Positions 1 to 8,998 are shown, numbered from the stretch's first letter. The stretch: 52,173 nt of DNA from Candidatus Aquicultor sp. (GCA_036504445.1 DASXVE010000018.1:1-52173), one strand, 5' to 3'. Notes: generated by a model from the letters alone, not told the origin. Program-made: numbers and translations.

Positions 1-125
1 ATGAAGCAATTGGTCATATTCCCCCAGCGGAAAAGGAGGCGATGTATTATTGTGAAAACATGTCTGAGGAAAGCGAAAACCTATCTGAAAAAACATTGGA
101 AATTGTAGGTTCAAAGTCTCTATGA
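1..125 (+). pseudogene. 3' end of an IS3-family (OrfB-like) transposase, cut by the window edge
   Basis: An open frame enters from the left edge (codons in phase with base 3) and stops with TGA at 123-125. About 40 residues are visible, beginning EAIGHIPPAEKEAMYY. The stretch with H, the IGHIPP turn and the PAEKEA tail resembles the C-terminus of IS3-family integrase-type transposases, where a motif like RPHxSLGYxxPAE closes the DDE domain. The upstream domain lies outside the window, so I cannot say whether the element is intact. It is the only plus-strand gene for more than 20 kb, which fits an insertion beside the core operon block. The family call rests on a short motif. Confidence 0.5.
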
Positions 126-162
126 AACCCGGGGCTGTTCAGAAAAACAAAATAGCCAAAGC

Positions 163-525
163 TCAAGCAACACTCTTCCCTGTCATTGCTCGTAGCAATC
201 CTTCCAGCTTGAGGATGGTCGGCAGGTGCCCTTTCGCCTGGATGCGCTTTTGCTTAAACGCCTCAAGGGCACTGCGGACGCTGCCGTCGGCAAGGAGCGC
301 CTCGAAGTCATCAACATGGCAGCTCAACGTGCATTTTGGGTCTTTGGTTCTGCCCTGCGCTATGGCTGGGTTCTCGGTAAGATCGAGCGTCCAGTAGCCG
401 CCGTTCTCTCCCGTCAGCTCGATGCCGAGGACGGCATTCACTTTCCGGGCGATCTGGGGGTTATCCGATAGAATTTGCGGGACAGTATGATTAAATATAT
501 GCTCAGCCGATAGCTTTTCTTGCAT
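163..525 (-). CDS. SCP2 sterol-binding domain protein
   Basis: A 120-residue protein that is a single SCP2-like lipid-binding domain. It shows the family's N-terminal helix, then a strand pair (GGYWTLDL, CTLSCHVDDFEALLADG) and a closing helical KGHLPTILKLEGLL segment. SCP2 domains bind hydrophobic ligands such as fatty acyl or isoprenoid chains in a cytosolic pocket. No signal peptide or membrane segment is seen. The start ATG has a GAGGAG site five bases upstream. It lies 16 bases downstream of the cyclopropane-synthase-like gene on the same strand, so the two are probably co-transcribed. The SCP2 domain may present or accept a lipid for the methyltransferase; that link is inference. Confidence 0.75.
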   Translation of the reverse strand: MQEKLSAEHIFNHTVPQILSDNPQIARKVNAVLGIELTGENGGYWTLDLTENPAIAQGRTKDPKCTLSCHVDDFEALLADGSVRSALEAFKQKRIQAKGHLPTILKLEGLLRAMTGKSVA

Positions 526-541
526 TAGCGCTCCTCTCTGT

Positions 542-1480
542 TTATAGGGTCATGCGTTCTCTGGTTAAGGGCAGGGCCGGACGCAGGTCGCCTGCGTTGT
601 TTAATCGGCAAAGAATCTGGTTGCATAGCGTATAACCTGTTTCAAAACCGACGATGTAGCCGGCCATCATAATGATAAACTCACGATATTTATCTTCGGG
701 CAGCACGACGCCTGCGAGGGTTTCTTCGTTGTTTTGCAGGTTCTCGAGCCACCGCTCGCACGTGAGTTGATAATGGCGGGTTATATTCTCGTGGTCGAGT
801 ATCTCAAAACCGGCATACTCGAGGTCGCGCATTACTTCCCAGGTACTCTTCCAGTAGCCTGCCCCGAAGTGCTCCTTTACGAGCTCACTGACTTCGGACG
901 TTACACCGGCTAGCTCTTGCTCGCGCTCGGCCCACGGTTTCGTCATGCCGTGCACGAGCAATAAGCCATCGTCTTTGATTGCGCCGGCGCACTTTCCGAA
1001 CGCGCAGGCCAGATCGTCCATGTGTTCGATTGCTCCGATGGTCACAACTTTGTCGAAATACCGGGCGGGGTAGTTCATGTCATAGACGTGAATCACGTCT
1101 GCCATTACTTTATCTGAGAGGCCTTTTTGCGCGGCCACATCGTTAATAAATTTCGCCTGTTCGCTCGAGAGCGTAATCCCGACCGTAGTGCATCCGTAAT
1201 TCTCGGCGGCGTAAAAGAGAAAACTGCCCCAGCCGCACCCGATATCAAGAACCGTGTCGGTCTCTTTGATGTCGAGCTTCTTTGCGACAAGCTTAAGCTT
1301 GTTTTCTTCGGCGACGGCGAGCGGATTATTCTCGTCGGTAAAGTAGGCGCACGAATACGCCATCCTCGGGCCAAGAAAGCTTGCAAAGAATTGAGGCGGC
1401 AAATCGTAGTGTGATGCTACGGCTTGTGTTTGAAACGATATTAAATCTCGAAGATCGGTTTGCTTGGAATTCAACGACAC
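542..1480 (-). CDS. Cyclopropane-fatty-acyl-phospholipid synthase family methyltransferase
   Basis: A 312-residue class I SAM-dependent methyltransferase of the CFA synthase/mycolic-acid-synthase type. The family's HYD motif is at residues 24-26, the YSCAYF segment at about 42-47, and the SAM-binding glycine motif VLDIGCGWG at about 77-85. This is followed by the TVGITLS strand and a C-terminal helix with the GYIVGFETG pattern. Such enzymes add a methylene or methyl group from SAM across acyl-chain double bonds at the membrane face. Length is slightly under that of E. coli Cfa because the N-terminal domain is absent, as in the actinobacterial and short forms. The start is GTG behind a G-rich site. 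It is followed 16 bases later by the SCP2 gene. The exact product (cyclopropane or branched) cannot be told. Confidence 0.82.
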   Translation of the reverse strand: MSLNSKQTDLRDLISFQTQAVASHYDLPPQFFASFLGPRMAYSCAYFTDENNPLAVAEENKLKLVAKKLDIKETDTVLDIGCGWGSFLFYAAENYGCTTVGITLSSEQAKFINDVAAQKGLSDKVMADVIHVYDMNYPARYFDKVVTIGAIEHMDDLACAFGKCAGAIKDDGLLLVHGMTKPWAEREQELAGVTSEVSELVKEHFGAGYWKSTWEVMRDLEYAGFEILDHENITRHYQLTCERWLENLQNNEETLAGVVLPEDKYREFIIMMAGYIVGFETGYTLCNQILCRLNNAGDLRPALPLTRERMTL

Positions 1481-1545
1481 TCCCTACACCCCCTTGGTTG
1501 CTTACACACCAATTTTGTACATACCCGAAATAGGGCGATTTAAAC

Positions 1546-1583
1546 CAAAAAACTAAAAAGCTACCGAAAGTTTTTCCGGTAGC
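1546..1583 (-). terminator. Intrinsic terminator after the M16 peptidase gene
   Basis: A 7-bp stem (1560-1566 with 1577-1583) is followed on the minus strand by CTTTTTAGTTTTTT. It lies about 70 bases past the peptidase stop and before the CFA-type gene, so it closes the long translation/RNA operon. Confidence 0.75.
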
Positions 1584-1653
1584 CTCTTAGTTGTGTATTT
1601 AACCGCGTCTTGTAGCACAAAAGCTAAGTTTCAGACCGCGTAGTTACTATTAT

Positions 1654-2922
1654 CTATGTGCTCGCCAGATGAGCCAGCTTTTCCAACTCGAACGGGCCGA
1701 TGATGGTAAGAACCATCTTATTCGGCGAGAACAGCTCTTGGGCGAGCTCGGTTATACCGTCGCGTGTGACCGCATCAATGCGTGTGATAATCTCATCGAG
1801 CGAGAGCAGCTCGCCTTGCGTTATCTGGAGTTTGCCGAGACGGGTCATCCTGCGGCTGGTACTCTCGAGGCCAAGCATAAGCTGGCCTTTGATCTGTTCC
1901 TTTGCCCGGTAGACTTCCTGATCGGTGATGCCCCCGCCTACGATGTCGTCGATCTGCTCGTGCATGATTTTGACGACTTCTTCGGTGTTCGCCGGGGCGG
2001 TGCCGGCATAAGCGGCGACATAGCCCGTCTCTTTATAGAGCGAGTGATACGAATACGTCGCGTAGGCTTTGCCCCGTTTCTCGCGAATCTCCTGGAAGAG
2101 GCGCGAACTCATGCCCCCGCCGAGGATGCTATCCATAACTGCGAGTGTGTGGCGGCGCTTATCGTTTGCAGAAATCGCCTCGGTGCCGTAGACGATGTGC
2201 GCCTGCTCGGTTTGCTTGGTATACACGTCCAGCTTCTTTTCGACAGACGGTGTAAATTCTTTATGAAGCGGTCTCTCACCCATCGCGTTTACAAAGTGTT
2301 GTTGGATGAGATCGACCATTACGTTGTGATCTATATTGCCCGCCGCTGCGACCACCAGGTTTTTTGCTCCGTATTCCTGGCGGAAAAACCCTACAACGTC
2401 GTCTCTGGAAAAGTTGCCTACGGTGTCGACGTGACCGAGAATCGGTTTGCCCAGCGGGTGCTCCGTCCAGAGTGATGTTGCAAAGAGATCGTGAATACGC
2501 TCGTCAGGGCTGTCCTCGTGCAGGTTTATCTCTTCAAGCACAACGTTTCGCTCAGAATCGATATCATTTGAGTCGAATTTCGGATGTTGGATCATGTCCG
2601 CTAAAATCTCAACGCCTTCCGCCACATGTTGGTCGATAAGCCGCGTGTAATAGCACGTATATTCCTTGGCCGTGAAGGCGTTAAGCTCGGCGCCGAGAAT
2701 ATCGAACGCCTCGGAAATTTCCTGAGCGGTTCTCTTCTCTGTTCCCTTAAAGAGCAGGTGCTCGATAAAGTGCGACATGCCGTTGACCGGATCGATTTCG
2801 TCACGCGAGCCGACGCCTACCCAAAACCCGATCGCAACTGAGCGAACTTGTGGCATTTTTTCGGTTATGATCGTTATCCCTGAAGGTAACGTTGTGCGTT
2901 CAAAGAACTGTTTATCTGCCAT
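1654..2922 (-). CDS. M16-family zinc peptidase (processing-protease type)
   Basis: A 422-residue pitrilysin-type (M16B) metallopeptidase. The inverted zinc motif HFIEH lies at residues 51-55. The downstream glutamate sits in the NVVLEEINLHEDSPDE segment, which supplies the third zinc ligand in this family. The C-terminal half is the usual second, non-catalytic M16 domain. Length matches the Bacillus YmxG/MlpA type. There is no signal peptide, so it is probably cytosolic. It is the last gene of the rimP-to-pnp transcription unit; peptidases of this type sit just downstream of pnp in many Gram-positive genomes. An AGGTAGGA site precedes the ATG. The substrate is unknown. Confidence 0.85.
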   Translation of the reverse strand: MADKQFFERTTLPSGITIITEKMPQVRSVAIGFWVGVGSRDEIDPVNGMSHFIEHLLFKGTEKRTAQEISEAFDILGAELNAFTAKEYTCYYTRLIDQHVAEGVEILADMIQHPKFDSNDIDSERNVVLEEINLHEDSPDERIHDLFATSLWTEHPLGKPILGHVDTVGNFSRDDVVGFFRQEYGAKNLVVAAAGNIDHNVMVDLIQQHFVNAMGERPLHKEFTPSVEKKLDVYTKQTEQAHIVYGTEAISANDKRRHTLAVMDSILGGGMSSRLFQEIREKRGKAYATYSYHSLYKETGYVAAYAGTAPANTEEVVKIMHEQIDDIVGGGITDQEVYRAKEQIKGQLMLGLESTSRRMTRLGKLQITQGELLSLDEIITRIDAVTRDGITELAQELFSPNKMVLTIIGPFELEKLAHLAST

Positions 2923-2944
2923 ATTTAATTCCTACCTTAATAAA

Positions 2945-2988
2945 TTTGCAGCGCCTCAAGCATGATAATGCTAAAGCGGCGCTGCAAA
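2945..2988 (-). other. Two-stem hairpin between pnp and the M16 peptidase
   Basis: An 11-bp stem (2945-2955 with 2978-2988) encloses a smaller AGCAT/ATGCT stem. No strong T-run follows on the minus strand, so it looks like an mRNA processing or stability element, or a weak terminator, rather than an efficient stop. Confidence 0.5.
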
Positions 2989-3008
2989 AGTAGTTTTATG
3001 TTCGCTTT

Positions 3009-5207
3009 TTATTCGCCGCGATTTTGACCTCTGTCATCGCGATTATTGCCCTTGTCGTCGCCTTGGTACTCAAGGTTGAGCGCCTGAAGGCTGACTTTAC
3101 CCGTTTGCCTGTCGACGTCGAGCACTTTTACCCGAACCTTGTCGCCCACGTTTACAACCGACTCAACCGTCGGCACTCTGCCCTTGGTGAGGCGTGAGAT
3201 ATGGACAAGGCCTTCTTTGCCGGGTATGAGTTCAACGAACGCACCGAAACCGGTGGTCTTGGTAACCGTACCGTCGTATTCCTCGCCGATCTGCACCTCT
3301 TTGGCATAGAGCTCGACCATCTCGCGAGCTCTCTCGCCCGCTTCACCGTCGGTTGCGGCGATAAAGACCGTACCGTCTTCTTCGATATCGATGGTGACGA
3401 GGTTTGCCCCGACCGTCTCGATAATGCCGCGGATGTTCTTGCCCTTAGGCCCGATAAGCTCACCGATTTTATCCTGCGGGATTTTAACCGTGATAATACG
3501 GGGTGCGTATTTCGAAAGCTCAGGACGCGGTGCCGGCAGAACCTCGGCCATCTTACTGAGGAGGTACAACCTGGCATCGCGTGCCTGGTTAAGCGCTTTA
3601 GCAAGGATATCGCTGCCTACGCCCACAACCTTCATATCCATCTGAAGCGCGGTGATACCCTTCTCCGTACCGGCGACTTTGAAGTCCATATCGCCGAGCG
3701 CGTCTTCCATGCCGAGAATGTCGGTTAGAATCGCTACGCGATCTTCTTCCTTTATGAGACCCATTGCGATACCCGCGACAGGAGCCTTAATTGGAACACC
3801 GGCATCCATGAGTGAGAGCGTACTACCGCACACGCTGGCCATCGATGATGAACCGTTCGACTCCAGTACTTCGGAGACAATTCGGATGGTGTACGGGAAT
3901 TCATCCTCTTTCGGTACCACCGGGAACAATGCCCGCTCGCCGAGCGCGCCGTGACCGATCTCGCGGCGTTTCGGCCCTCTAAGGAAGCCTATTTCACCGG
4001 TTGAGAACGGCGGGAAGTTATAGTGATGCATATAGCGCTTCGATTCCTCAACGCCGAGTCCGTCGATCATTTGTTCTTCGCGAACGGTACCGAGCGTTGT
4101 AACCGAGAGCACCTGCGTCTGGCCCCTGGTAAAGAGTGCCGAGCCATGCGGCCTCGGCAGGACGCCCGCCCTGATGAGAAGCGGCCTGATCTCGGTTGTC
4201 GAGCGGCCGTCTGCGCGCACGTTCTCGTCGAGAATCATGCGGCGCATCTCTTCCTTGCGGATTTTTGCGAGCACTTTTGAGACGTAACTCTCTTTGCCCT
4301 CGATAAGTGACTCGAGCTCTTCCAGTGTCTCATCCTCGATGAGATCTTCCTGGTGCTCGCGCGCAAGCTTATCCGGGTTGCGAATCGCATCGCGAAGTTT
4401 GCCGGTCGCAATCTCCCTGACTTTTTCTTCAATTTCGGTATAACTAAGATCGGCCGCCGGCATCTCGAATGTTTTCTCAGACGGCGGATTGACCTTCATA
4501 AACGCTTCTTTGAAGCGCTCTTGGAAATCGCAGATTTGGATAATGGCTTTGTGCGCTTCCTCAAGCGCCCTAACCGTATCGTCCTCGGTAATTTCTTTTG
4601 CGCCGGCCTCAACCATGAGAATGGCGTCACGGTTGCCAGCAACGATGATATCGAGGTCGCTTCCATCAAGCTCCTCGAATGTCGGGTTGAGGATGAACTG
4701 GCCCTCGACGCGCCCGACGCGTACGCCTGCGACCGGGCCGCTAAACGGCGAATTGGTTAATACGAGCGCCATCGACGCGCCGTTAAGCGCTAAGATGTCA
4801 GGTTGATTTGCGAAATCGACTGAGAGGATTGTCGCAAGAACCTGGATGTCGTTGTAGAACCCTTTTGGGAATGACGGGCGAAGAGGCCGGTCGATAAGGC
4901 GGGCTGTAAGCGTCGCCTTTTCACTCGGGCGCCCTTCTCGTTTGATAAAACCGCCCGGGATCTTACCTGCAGCATACATCTTCTCGTCTACATCAACAGT
5001 TAGCGGCAGGAAATCGCGCCCTTCTGTGGGCTTACTTGCAACCACTGCGGTAACCAGGACGACTGTCTCGCCCATGCGCACGAGTATCGCGCCGTCGGCT
5101 TGCTGGGCTAAAAGGCCCGACTCGAACGAGAGTGTTTTCCCACCGATCTCTAATTCTTCACGTACTACTTCTCTCACTTGCACACCACTTGGTGCATTAG
5201 GCTCCAT
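3009..5207 (-). CDS. pnp: Polyribonucleotide nucleotidyltransferase (PNPase)
   Basis: A 732-residue PNPase, the usual length. It degrades RNA phosphorolytically from the 3' end and can add tails. Two RNase PH-like cores are present, with the active-site DMDFKVAGT segment in the second core. An all-helical linker lies between them. A KH domain carries the GPKGKNI loop at about residue 585, and an S1 domain at about 640-710 contains GFGAFVELIPGKEGLVHIS. The hydrophilic tail is rich in D, G, N and R. The ATG has an AGGAGG site upstream. It follows rpsO, the classical rpsO-pnp arrangement, with an intercistronic hairpin that may be processed. Confidence 0.97.
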   Translation of the reverse strand: MEPNAPSGVQVREVVREELEIGGKTLSFESGLLAQQADGAILVRMGETVVLVTAVVASKPTEGRDFLPLTVDVDEKMYAAGKIPGGFIKREGRPSEKATLTARLIDRPLRPSFPKGFYNDIQVLATILSVDFANQPDILALNGASMALVLTNSPFSGPVAGVRVGRVEGQFILNPTFEELDGSDLDIIVAGNRDAILMVEAGAKEITEDDTVRALEEAHKAIIQICDFQERFKEAFMKVNPPSEKTFEMPAADLSYTEIEEKVREIATGKLRDAIRNPDKLAREHQEDLIEDETLEELESLIEGKESYVSKVLAKIRKEEMRRMILDENVRADGRSTTEIRPLLIRAGVLPRPHGSALFTRGQTQVLSVTTLGTVREEQMIDGLGVEESKRYMHHYNFPPFSTGEIGFLRGPKRREIGHGALGERALFPVVPKEDEFPYTIRIVSEVLESNGSSSMASVCGSTLSLMDAGVPIKAPVAGIAMGLIKEEDRVAILTDILGMEDALGDMDFKVAGTEKGITALQMDMKVVGVGSDILAKALNQARDARLYLLSKMAEVLPAPRPELSKYAPRIITVKIPQDKIGELIGPKGKNIRGIIETVGANLVTIDIEEDGTVFIAATDGEAGERAREMVELYAKEVQIGEEYDGTVTKTTGFGAFVELIPGKEGLVHISRLTKGRVPTVESVVNVGDKVRVKVLDVDRQTGKVSLQALNLEYQGDDKGNNRDDRGQNRGE

Positions 5208-5252
5208 ATATTTAGAACCTCCTACTTCCTCGAATTATTATGGATAAATATG

Positions 5253-5280
5253 GTTCGGGCAACCTTTAAGGCTGCCCGAA
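5253..5280 (-). other. rpsO-pnp intercistronic hairpin
   Basis: An inverted repeat (TTCGGGC at 5253-5259 with GCCCGAA at 5274-5280, plus inner pairing) lies between the rpsO stop and the pnp start. No U-run follows. In E. coli a hairpin at this position is cut by RNase III and lets PNPase control its own mRNA. The same role here is by position only. Confidence 0.5.
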
Positions 5281-5294
5281 TTCGTTCCCTCTAT

Positions 5295-5564
5295 TTAAGC
5301 CCTCAGGCCTAATCGCGATATCAACGCCCTATAGCGCTCGATATCTTTATTCTTAAGGTAATTAAGCAGTCTTCTGCGATGACCGACCATCTTCAGAAGA
5401 CCACGGCGAGAGTGATGATCTTTTTTGTGCTCCTTCAGGTGCTCTGTAAGATCGCTGATTCTCCTGGTGAGGATTGCAACTTGCACTTCCGGTGAGCCTG
5501 TGTCGCCGTCGTGCTGCTTGTAATCTTCGATAATCGTACCCTTGATATCTTTCTCTAAAGCCAT
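5295..5564 (-). CDS. rpsO: 30S ribosomal protein S15
   Basis: An 89-residue S15 with the family hallmarks [26 protein letters not shown] and [10 protein letters not shown]. It binds 16S rRNA at the central domain junction. Its AAGGAGGTGA site precedes the ATG by an ideal distance. It lies upstream of pnp and downstream of ribF, on the same strand. Confidence 0.97.
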   Translation of the reverse strand: MALEKDIKGTIIEDYKQHDGDTGSPEVQVAILTRRISDLTEHLKEHKKDHHSRRGLLKMVGHRRRLLNYLKNKDIERYRALISRLGLRA

Positions 5565-5653
5565 GGTTTCACCTCCTTTTCAATACCCCGCAGACCAAGT
5601 AGACGTTGGTGAGTCGATCAACTTAGTGAGCGGTTCGTTTCGCATACTGAACA

Positions 5654-5682
5654 ATCTTAACATAAAGTACAAGCTGCGTAAA
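5654..5682 (-). promoter_or_regulatory. Candidate promoter for rpsO-pnp
   Basis: On the minus strand, TTTACG and TAAGAT are separated by 17 bases in the ribF-rpsO gap. This leaves a leader of roughly 80 bases before rpsO, long enough for S15 autoregulation. Similarity to the sigma-70/A consensus is moderate. Confidence 0.4.
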
Positions 5683-5686
5683 TGCA

Positions 5687-6628
5687 CTAACCGGGTATGC
5701 GGGCAAGCAATCCCCGGGCTTTCCCTATGTCAAGGAGAATTTGCTTTTTCAGTTCATCTACATTGTTAAAGGTCATTTCGGCTCGTAGCCTATCAACCAG
5801 CTCAACATCTATTCTCTTACCGTAAATGTCTTTTTTAAAACCTAGGATATGCACCTGTATCTCGGTCTTTGCGACGTCACCGAAGGTCGGAGAAACGCCG
5901 ACGTCGACCACGCACGGCCAGCGCTTCCCTTCAACCCATACCAGGCCGGCGTACACACCCGACTCGGGCAAGAGCTCGCCGTAGAGTGTTTCAACATTGG
6001 CGGTCGGGAAACCGATAGTCGAACCTCCCCGGCCAAGGCCGTGAATCACTTTGCCGCGAAATCTTGGGAATCTGCCGGTCATTGCACGCACGCCTTTTAT
6101 ATCGCCGCTTTTGAGGCGTTTGCGTACCTCGGTGCTGCTTATAACGACGCCGTCTTCCCGTATGTGCGGAACGACTACCGTGTTGATGCCTTTGGCATGC
6201 CCGTATGTTGAGAGAAACCCGGTCGTACCGCGCCGGCTCTTGCCGAATGAGAAATCCTCGCCGACTACTATATACTCGGCATGCAGTTTGCCGATAAGCA
6301 GGTCGTCTATAAAGGACTCTGGCTCCATGGTGGCTATGGCTTCGGAAAACGGTATCACGATAAGGTAATCGGCGCCGAGCTGTGCGATATACTCTGCTTT
6401 TAGATCGGTGGCGGAAAGGAGTGCCGGTGCGTTTTCGGGGTTGACGATGGCCAACGGATGCGGCTCGAACGTAATAACGACGCTTTGACCGGCGATTGTT
6501 TTGGCAAAATCCACCGCCATTTTAATGATCGCCTGGTGTCCTATGTGTACGCCGTCAAACACGCCGATTGTTACGGCGCTCGGCCCCTGTATATCGTTTA
6601 TGTTTTCGACGCCTCGTATGGTTTGCAT
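5687..6628 (-). CDS. ribF: Bifunctional riboflavin kinase / FAD synthetase
   Basis: A 313-residue enzyme converting riboflavin to FMN and then FAD. The N-terminal nucleotidyltransferase domain carries GVFDGVHIGHQ and the SSTEVRKRLKSGDI segment. The C-terminal kinase domain carries GRGGSTIGFPTAN. I chose the ATG at 6628 (beginning MQTIRG) because AAGGA lies seven bases upstream. The longer reading frame would need a TTG at 6652 with no ribosome site and would overlap truB. With this start the gap to truB is about 10 bases. Confidence 0.93.
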   Translation of the reverse strand: MQTIRGVENINDIQGPSAVTIGVFDGVHIGHQAIIKMAVDFAKTIAGQSVVITFEPHPLAIVNPENAPALLSATDLKAEYIAQLGADYLIVIPFSEAIATMEPESFIDDLLIGKLHAEYIVVGEDFSFGKSRRGTTGFLSTYGHAKGINTVVVPHIREDGVVISSTEVRKRLKSGDIKGVRAMTGRFPRFRGKVIHGLGRGGSTIGFPTANVETLYGELLPESGVYAGLVWVEGKRWPCVVDVGVSPTFGDVAKTEIQVHILGFKKDIYGKRIDVELVDRLRAEMTFNNVDELKKQILLDIGKARGLLARIPG

Positions 6629-6638
6629 CTGCATATCC

Positions 6639-7535
6639 TTAGGAAAAAACAATTTCTGGCTTTATAGCACCGGTGCTTTGCATAACGCCGATTGCAAGAA
6701 GCCGGTTGTCAGGGCTTTTCAGTCTTACAAAATCGCCTCCACCAGGCGTTTGCTGCCCGGGTTCGAGGTCACTACTATCAACCGTTCTGCCGTTGAGCAC
6801 TGCTTGTATTATATCGTTTTTTACAACCACCGCTGCCAGATGTGAGAGCGCGTCATCCATGCCGAGCACGTGGCTGATAATCATATCGCCGTCGATGTCA
6901 TCGAGTTCCAATGTCTCGACCAGCGAGTATCTGCCGACGCGCGTGCGGCGCAGGCTTGAAAGAGTGGCTCCTACCCCGAGCGCTTCGCCGATATCGTGGA
7001 GCAGAGTGCGTACGTAGGTGCCGCCGGAGCACACCACGCGAAACGAGGCGTATGTACGGCTGTCTCTTTCAAAGTGATCGAGCATCTCGAGTTCATAAAT
7101 AGTGATCTCTCGCCCGGTGCGCTCTACCTCTTTGCCTTGCCTGGCCAGCTTATAGAGCGGTGTTCCGCCTACTTTTATCGCCGACACCATCGGCGGTATT
7201 TGCACGATACTGCCGGTAAACTGAGGAATTAGTTTAATAAGCTTTTCAATATCCACAGACTCATGCGATTCACGCACGATGTTACCGGTGATATCCTGGC
7301 TGTCCGTTACCGTTCCAAAGAGCGCCTGCGCGACGTATTCTTTCGGTTCCAACTCGAGGAAGCGGGCAATTCTGGTTGCTTTACCGATAAGCATAACGAG
7401 GACGCCTGTTGCCATCGGGTCGAGCGTGCCGGTATGTCCGACCTTTCGTATGCCGGTTCTTTTACGGACGACATTGACGATATCGTGCGACGTCTTTCCC
7501 GCCGGCTTATCAATGACAAGAATCCCGTCCATCAT
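6639..7535 (-). CDS. truB: tRNA pseudouridine(55) synthase
   Basis: A 298-residue TruB that makes pseudouridine 55 in the T-loop of tRNA. The N-terminus has the DKPAGKTSHDIV motif. The catalytic aspartate is in GHTGTLDPMATGVL (about residue 39), and the VRTLLHDIG segment is present. A C-terminal PUA-like region follows. It is tightly packed after nrnA (about 5 bases) and before ribF, so it is translated within the same operon. Two adjacent ATG codons (7535 and 7532) could both serve as start. Confidence 0.95.
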   Translation of the reverse strand: MMDGILVIDKPAGKTSHDIVNVVRKRTGIRKVGHTGTLDPMATGVLVMLIGKATRIARFLELEPKEYVAQALFGTVTDSQDITGNIVRESHESVDIEKLIKLIPQFTGSIVQIPPMVSAIKVGGTPLYKLARQGKEVERTGREITIYELEMLDHFERDSRTYASFRVVCSGGTYVRTLLHDIGEALGVGATLSSLRRTRVGRYSLVETLELDDIDGDMIISHVLGMDDALSHLAAVVVKNDIIQAVLNGRTVDSSDLEPGQQTPGGGDFVRLKSPDNRLLAIGVMQSTGAIKPEIVFS

Positions 7536-7540
7536 GCTAA

Positions 7541-8530
7541 CTACTCATTGATACTTATCGATGCTGATGTCTGAGCGATAATGCGCGTCGATAACCACTC
7601 AACAGCATCTGCTATAGGAATATTAAGGGTAGCTCCTGCGGCGTTACGATGCCCGCCGCCGCTCTTCTCACGCGCAATCGCACCGACGTCGATTGAACCT
7701 TTGGAGCGAAGGCTGACTCGCAAACCCGCGCCAGGCACTTCTTTAAAAATAGCGGCGACGTTTGACTCTTTTGCCATCCGCAGGTAATCAATGAAGTTTT
7801 CGGTGTCGCCCATATCCGCACCGGTTTCTTTGAGATCGCCGTTCAGCGTGTACGAGTAGATAAGTTTACTCTCAGCGATATACTTGGCGCGATCTAAAAC
7901 TCTTGCCAGTAGTTTCAGCGTAGAAAACGAAAGATTTTCGTAAATCTTATGGAAGATATTGTTCGGGATGACGCCGAATTCGACAAGCTCGGTCGCGATA
8001 CGAAGCGTTTGTGCGGTTGTATTTTGATACTGGAATCTGCCGGTATCCGTGACAATTCCGGCATAAAGCAGCGTAGCCACGTCGGAGTCGATATCCGCAT
8101 TCATAAAACGTAATAGCTGGTAGACTATCTCGGCCGTTGCGGATGCGTAGAAGTCTAAAATATTTATAGTACCGAAGTTCGAATTATCAACATGGTGGTC
8201 GATATTGATAATTGATTTAAACCCGGGAAGAGAACTCTCCATCATGCCCAGACGGCGTTCGTTTGCGCAGTCCAGCGTGATAAGCAGATCGCCTTCAGTG
8301 CATTGCCGGCAATCAACTACGGTATCAATGCCTGGCATCCACTGGTACTGCGGCGGGATTCTGATCTCTTCGCCCCAGGTAGAGCACACGTTCTTACCGG
8401 TTTGTTTAAGGCACGTAGCCATGGCTAACAGGCTCCCGAATGCATCGCCGTCGGGCTGAACGTGGGCTGCCAGGACTATGGATTCAGTTGCATTGATTAA
8501 TAGCGCGGCTTCCGCAAATGGTTTATTCAT
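7541..8530 (-). CDS. nrnA: DHH/DHHA1 family bifunctional oligoribonuclease/pAp phosphatase
   Basis: A 329-residue DHH-superfamily phosphoesterase. The N-terminal DHH domain shows the metal-binding HVQPDGDAFGS, the LDCANERR segment and the signature NIDHHVDN. The C-terminal DHHA1 domain ends with the substrate-binding GGGHRNAAGATL. NrnA-type enzymes degrade 2-5 nt RNA (nanoRNA) and dephosphorylate pAp. Its start overlaps the rbfA stop by 8 bases, so translation is coupled. Position between rbfA and truB is the conserved one for this family. Confidence 0.93.
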   Translation of the reverse strand: MNKPFAEAALLINATESIVLAAHVQPDGDAFGSLLAMATCLKQTGKNVCSTWGEEIRIPPQYQWMPGIDTVVDCRQCTEGDLLITLDCANERRLGMMESSLPGFKSIINIDHHVDNSNFGTINILDFYASATAEIVYQLLRFMNADIDSDVATLLYAGIVTDTGRFQYQNTTAQTLRIATELVEFGVIPNNIFHKIYENLSFSTLKLLARVLDRAKYIAESKLIYSYTLNGDLKETGADMGDTENFIDYLRMAKESNVAAIFKEVPGAGLRVSLRSKGSIDVGAIAREKSGGGHRNAAGATLNIPIADAVEWLSTRIIAQTSASISINE

Positions 8531-8912
8531 TATTTCCCTCGTTGGTATTATTTTGTAGTTTTCCCTCGTTTTTGTGCAATTTTCTTATTACCTTATCGAT
8601 GCGCATGCCCGCTTCGATAGAAGGGTCAATTTCAAATTTCAGGTCGGGAAAATATTTAATTCTAATTCTATGAGCGAGCTCTTTCTTGAGGAATCCGCTT
8701 GAGCTTTGCAACCCTTTGATCGTTTCGCTTCTTTTCTTGTTGTTTCCAAGCACGCTTACATACACGGTGGCATGCCGGAAGTCGGGCGTAACCTCGACCC
8801 CCGTGACCGTTACAAGGCCAATTCTCGGGTCTTTGACCTCGCGCTGGATTATTTCGCTTAATTCTTCTTTGATGAGTTCGCCCACTCGATGAGTTCGCGC
8901 GGTCTCAGTCAT
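8523..8912 (-). CDS. rbfA: 30S ribosome-binding factor A
   Basis: A 129-residue RbfA, a KH-fold factor that binds the immature 16S 5' region. Motifs include RVGELIKEELSEIIQ, VKDPRIGLVTVTGVEVTPD and the YVSVLG strand. The frame is open further upstream to 8981, but the family begins at MTETARTHRV and a GGGGAGA site lies just before that ATG, so 8912 is preferred. It overlaps nrnA by 8 bases. Confidence 0.93.
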   Translation of the reverse strand: MTETARTHRVGELIKEELSEIIQREVKDPRIGLVTVTGVEVTPDFRHATVYVSVLGNNKKRSETIKGLQSSSGFLKKELAHRIRIKYFPDLKFEIDPSIEAGMRIDKVIRKLHKNEGKLQNNTNEGNNE

Positions 8913-8998
8913 ATCAGTCTCCCCGTTTATCAGTTTCCATGTAATAAAAAACCCAGGGCCAAACAAGCTCGCAAAAGCCATTAGCCCCGGATTTTCAT

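Noticed and set aside
1669-2475. 268-codon plus-strand open frame
   Set aside because: Lies wholly antisense to the M16 peptidase, has no ribosome site and its composition mirrors the peptidase codons.
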